Positions 61,186 to 64,000 of a DNA stretch of 64,000 bases are shown piece by piece. A program made the position numbers and the translations under genes. Each line of letters starts with the position of its first letter. Position 1 is the first letter of the stretch. The DNA is from Varanus komodoensis (lineage: Eukaryota > Chordata > Lepidosauria > Squamata > Varanidae), in the NCBI RefSeq assembly GCF_004798865.1, contig NW_025335568.1, forward strand, positions 19,966,143 through 20,030,142, in the 5' to 3' direction. The notes under the pieces are model-generated. The model was not told the DNA's origin. It made no database searches and worked only from the letters and a program-made list of their open reading frames with translations.

Positions 61186-62309
61186 GTATGCATAAATATT
61201 TCCAAAATGCTTCCAGTTTTTTTCTTTCAAAATGTTTCATTTTGAAAATACTGGTTTTGAAACATTGGCCTTAGATGATAGTGGATGATATAATAACTGT
61301 TGTTTTGTTAATTGTTTAATAAGCAATAGTAAGTATGCCATTGACTTCTGAAAATATGATCCTGATGCCAGATGCATTTGAACATTTCAAATCTTTCTGG
61401 ATACTTTTTCTGAAGCTTCAGCAGATTTACTTCCTTTATATTCATCTATTAATATAAAAACTATAAAAATAAAGATTTTGGATACCACTACCCTAGACAT
61501 TAGCTGTAGCCCTAATAGATTTGGCCTGCATGATCACAATATTGCTAATAAATTGTGTAGGGGCAAGTTGTTCAGGAAATATTTAATGTTTCTGAAGCAA
61601 CTGTCTCAAGTTCAGTGAAGCAATGTAATTTGCAGTCTTCCAGCCATTTTGGTGTCAAGCCTTTAGAAGAGAGTAGAAAAGAAAATACTCTCTCCTTCAA
61701 GCTTCCCATGCAGTCGACTGCCATGGACATATAACCCTTGCCTAATGGGCAATGGATCACCTGCAGAGAGTTTTTGAAGGCAGTCTTTGGGCTGCAGTTT
61801 GCTCAGCCCTGCTCTAACTCATGGCAGCTGCACAGAGCTCAAGTTTTGCAGTAAATTGCACTTTTGATCAGATTTTGCCACTGCCCCTGAAATTTGCCCA
61901 GCACTTTTGTGTCACTTTCATGGCTACACTCCCCACATGGAAGGCTCTTTCCAGATTGAAGGGTGATACTGCTCCCCTTGCTAGCAACCTAGCCAGACTA
62001 ATTCCAGACCAGGTTCTACTTTTCAAGGCAGCCCCACATAAAGAGCACTGCAGTAATAAGTCGCTGGGGCATGCATACCTTGCCGCATCCTGAACAGCAT
62101 TTATAAAGAGCACGTGTCATTTCAGGCTCTACTTTGAAACCCTCCAGAAAAAGAGTGTGTGTCTGCAGATAACAAGCAGTGGTAAGAGCATATTTGCAGT
62201 ATTTTTTTGCCAGTGGAAATTGTGTTACTTCTTATTCTAGGTTTATACATTTTACGTAATGTTTCTTAAATATTTGAAATGTTTAGTGCAATACTGCTCA
62301 CATTTTTAG

Positions 62310-62480
62310 GATGATGATGATGATGATGGGCAGCTTATTTTATATTGTATTTTTGTATTTTTTAATCTAATGTTTATTTTTTTTAATTTAAGATTATAAT
62401 TATTTTAATTTATTGTTGTAAGCCGCCCCGAGGCTTCGGCGAATAGGGCGGCATAAAAATGTTTTAATAAATAAATAAAT
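62310..62480 (+). repeat. L2-type LINE 3' end with (ATG)n at 5' side and AAAT tail
   Basis: After a short (ATG)n at 62310-62329 the T-rich DNA ends TTTATTGTTGTAAGCCGCCC, CGAGGCTTCGGCGAATAGGG and CGGCATAAAAATG then (AAAT)n. This is the cleanest copy of the hairpin terminus, with arms GCCGCCC and GGGCGGC. Confidence 0.85.
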
Positions 62481-62592
62481 GATGATGATAGGGCAGTTGA
62501 ATTCATATTCAGTACATTTCTTTATTTTGACTTCCTGGTCTGTAAGCAGCTTTAAAATCTGTGGCAAGGAAGGAATATCAGTTTATCCAGGT

Positions 62593-63150
62593 CACAGTCC
62601 TATGGTCCCTGGAACGTTCTTCCAGAAGCCATAACATATAACCGATTTCCATCTCTGCCCATGGAGGCAGTGGTTCATGGGTGAAGAAGGTCTGCCTTCA
62701 TAAGCCATCCCATTTCTGGCACAAAAACTTCTGTTGCACTTAGAGCTCCAATGGTAAAAATGGTGCCTGCCATGGATAGGTCAGAGAAGGCTTTCAGTCT
62801 GCCAGATGCAAAACCCTTCCAACCCAGTTAGCCTGGAATCCTCATAGTGCAGGGTGGAAAACACACTAGCTCTGTACTTGAAGTGCAATTCTGCTTTGTA
62901 GCTTGCAGTTCTGGCGCTAAGGTGCTTCAGGTGCAGCCCTACATCCTGCACCTTCAGTACTTGTAAGCCTCCAAACTCAGACGCTTCCATGCATCCTGTG
63001 CATTGAATGAAATGCAGTGACCATTTGGTTGTCTAGAAAACGTTCTGGGGAGGGAGAAGGAAGGAGGCTGGGACACCAGTAGGAATCAGCATACGTCTAG
63101 CCTCCCTCATCATCCCAGGTGATGTCTGCAGGCCATAGGATTGCATCCTT
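62593..63150. repeat. Candidate TIR element (about 560 nt), ends CACAGTCCTATGG / CCATAGGATTGCATCC
   Basis: The left end TCACAGTCCTATGGTCCCTG is complementary at its core to the right end GCCATAGGATTGCATCCTTA. A similar end pair bounds 13.8-14.24 kb. No coding capacity was recognised. Boundaries and target duplication are not established. Confidence 0.4.
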
Positions 63151-64000
63151 AGTGTATGTAAGGCAATTCCACTGTTTCTAAAATGTTAGGCACGCACACA
63201 CAAGTGTTACACTGCCTTAAGCTGGGCGCCCATTCAAAATAAGTGGGGTATTGGGAGGAGGGGGGCTGAGGCATCCAATGAGGGGGAGAGAAAGGGGAAG
63301 GAACAAGTTTGTTACCAGGTATTGATATATGAAGGTTTATATTTTGCTTGCAAACTGTGTAAGTATGCCCCACTTGAAGCTCTATACATCAGCACAACCC
63401 CACCTAAAATATCAAGAAATAGTTAAACAGAGGCGTATGTTTATCTCTTTTCTGATTCTCAGTTTGATTTGCCCATATATTTTGTTCAAATTGCTTCTGT
63501 AGACTGAAAGAGCCTATGGAAGAAAGCTGGACAAATAAGAAGAGCTGCTCAAAGTTGGGAAATTTGCACATATCTATTGTTCAGTAACTGCTTGATTTGC
63601 ACAAGTTTCCCATTCACACAGAAAGAATAGCGATCAGGAATGTTCACAGAATGCAGGCATAATATGAGTGGCGAGATGGTGTTCAAAGGATCCTGGTGAC
63701 ATGGAAAATGGCTCCTTTGCCTCTCCCTGCCCACATGGCTACGTCTTGCCTGCCATGTGGATGGAAGATAATGCAATGCTCACGCCAAAAATAAGACTAA
63801 AACTGCTGGACTCCCTAAAGTATGTATAGTCTACTGCATTTCCCTTTGTAGCTTGCTACAGAAGAGCAATGGCTGGTGGCACTAAGAGCTCTCAATATCA
63901 CACGACCCTAAGGATTGGTTTCAAAAGCATATATATCATAAAAGGGCCATTATGCTTAAGCTGAGAAGCATCAGCCACTTGTAATAATAATTATTATATT

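Larger units (their letters stand above)
61186..64000 (+). other. BANK1: BANK1 last intron or 3' flank; terminal exon not identified
   Basis: The sequence opens with GTATGC, a plausible donor. No segment encoding anything like the human LPARPQVEKEFGF ending was found. A strong acceptor at 63461-63462 is followed by FDLPIYFVQIASVD and a stop in the right phase, but it shows no real similarity and is not called. The region holds an L2 3' end at 62.3-62.5 kb, a possible TIR element at 62.6-63.15 kb, and otherwise unique DNA. Confidence 0.5.

Noticed and set aside
61821-62093. 90-codon frame MAAAQSSSFAVNCTFDQILP...
   Set aside because: No similarity to BANK1 or any family I know; the minus strand is also open. 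Not called.
62125-62171. Possible BANK1 last exon STLKPSRKRVCVCR after TTTCAG
   Set aside because: The ending looks faintly like human GFCCKK, but the acceptor would be read in the wrong phase; in the correct phase it gives ALL then a stop.
63463-63507. Possible BANK1 last exon FDLPIYFVQIASVD and stop after a strong acceptor
   Set aside because: Phase and acceptor fit, but there is no convincing similarity to the known C terminus and no clear AATAAA follows closely. Mentioned as an alternative only.
1-64000. CRISPR arrays, operons, bacterial regulatory sites, tRNA or rRNA genes, or a novel defence-type system
   Set aside because: The window is vertebrate intronic DNA. Direct repeats found are microsatellites and transposon copies, and no spaced repeat array or RNA gene was recognised.
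1-64000. Endogenous retrovirus, LTR element or other virus-derived copy
   Set aside because: No gag, protease, reverse-transcriptase or envelope-type motif of these families, and no paired long terminal repeats, were recognised by eye. A repeat-library search could still find short remnants.

Overview
The window looks like nuclear DNA of a squamate reptile, more likely a lizard. The evidence is the repeat mix: L2-type LINE 3' ends with a conserved GC-rich hairpin and (AAAT)n tails, CR1 ends with an 8-mer tail, a BovB/RTE LINE fragment, MIR/CORE-like SINEs, palindromic MITEs and a hAT-type non-autonomous element. There are no bacterial-type operons, and the longest open frames outside the exons are not convincing genes.

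One host gene is supported. Eight coding exons on the + strand, from about 37.3 kb to 61.2 kb, encode the C-terminal half of BANK1, the B-cell scaffold protein with ankyrin repeats (DBB family, relative of PIK3AP1/BCAP). All eight have AG/GT borders, and their phases join into one uninterrupted frame of 1077 nt (359 codons). They cover the acidic tyrosine-containing linker, the proline-rich and PYT/YDMIL tyrosine region, the VFQQK exon, the conserved amphipathic QEELILLQE region, the RPEEE exon, a 30-nt microexon, and a divergent exon near the C terminus. The TIR/DBB and ankyrin exons were not found in the window. The final stop-containing exon was not firmly identified either, so the gene is open at both ends.

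Layout. 1-37.3 kb is intronic or upstream DNA full of decayed repeats: L2 at 0-1, 11.3 and 26.5 kb; a hAT MITE at 19.8 kb; a CR1/L3-like LINE with a TCCTG expansion at 24.4 kb; BovB at 28.7 kb. 37.3-61.2 kb holds the BANK1 exons, separated by introns of about 0.6-10 kb with CORE-SINEs, CR1 and L2 fragments. 61.2-64 kb is intron or 3' flank with an L2 end and a possible TIR element.

The most interesting host observation is a YVIM tetrapeptide (a YxxM, PI3K-p85-type motif) in the first BANK1 exon. As I recall them, the paralogue BCAP has a YxxM in a similar context and human BANK1 does not. I saw no evidence of a new defence, toxin or mobile system. I recognised no retrovirus, LTR element or other virus copy.
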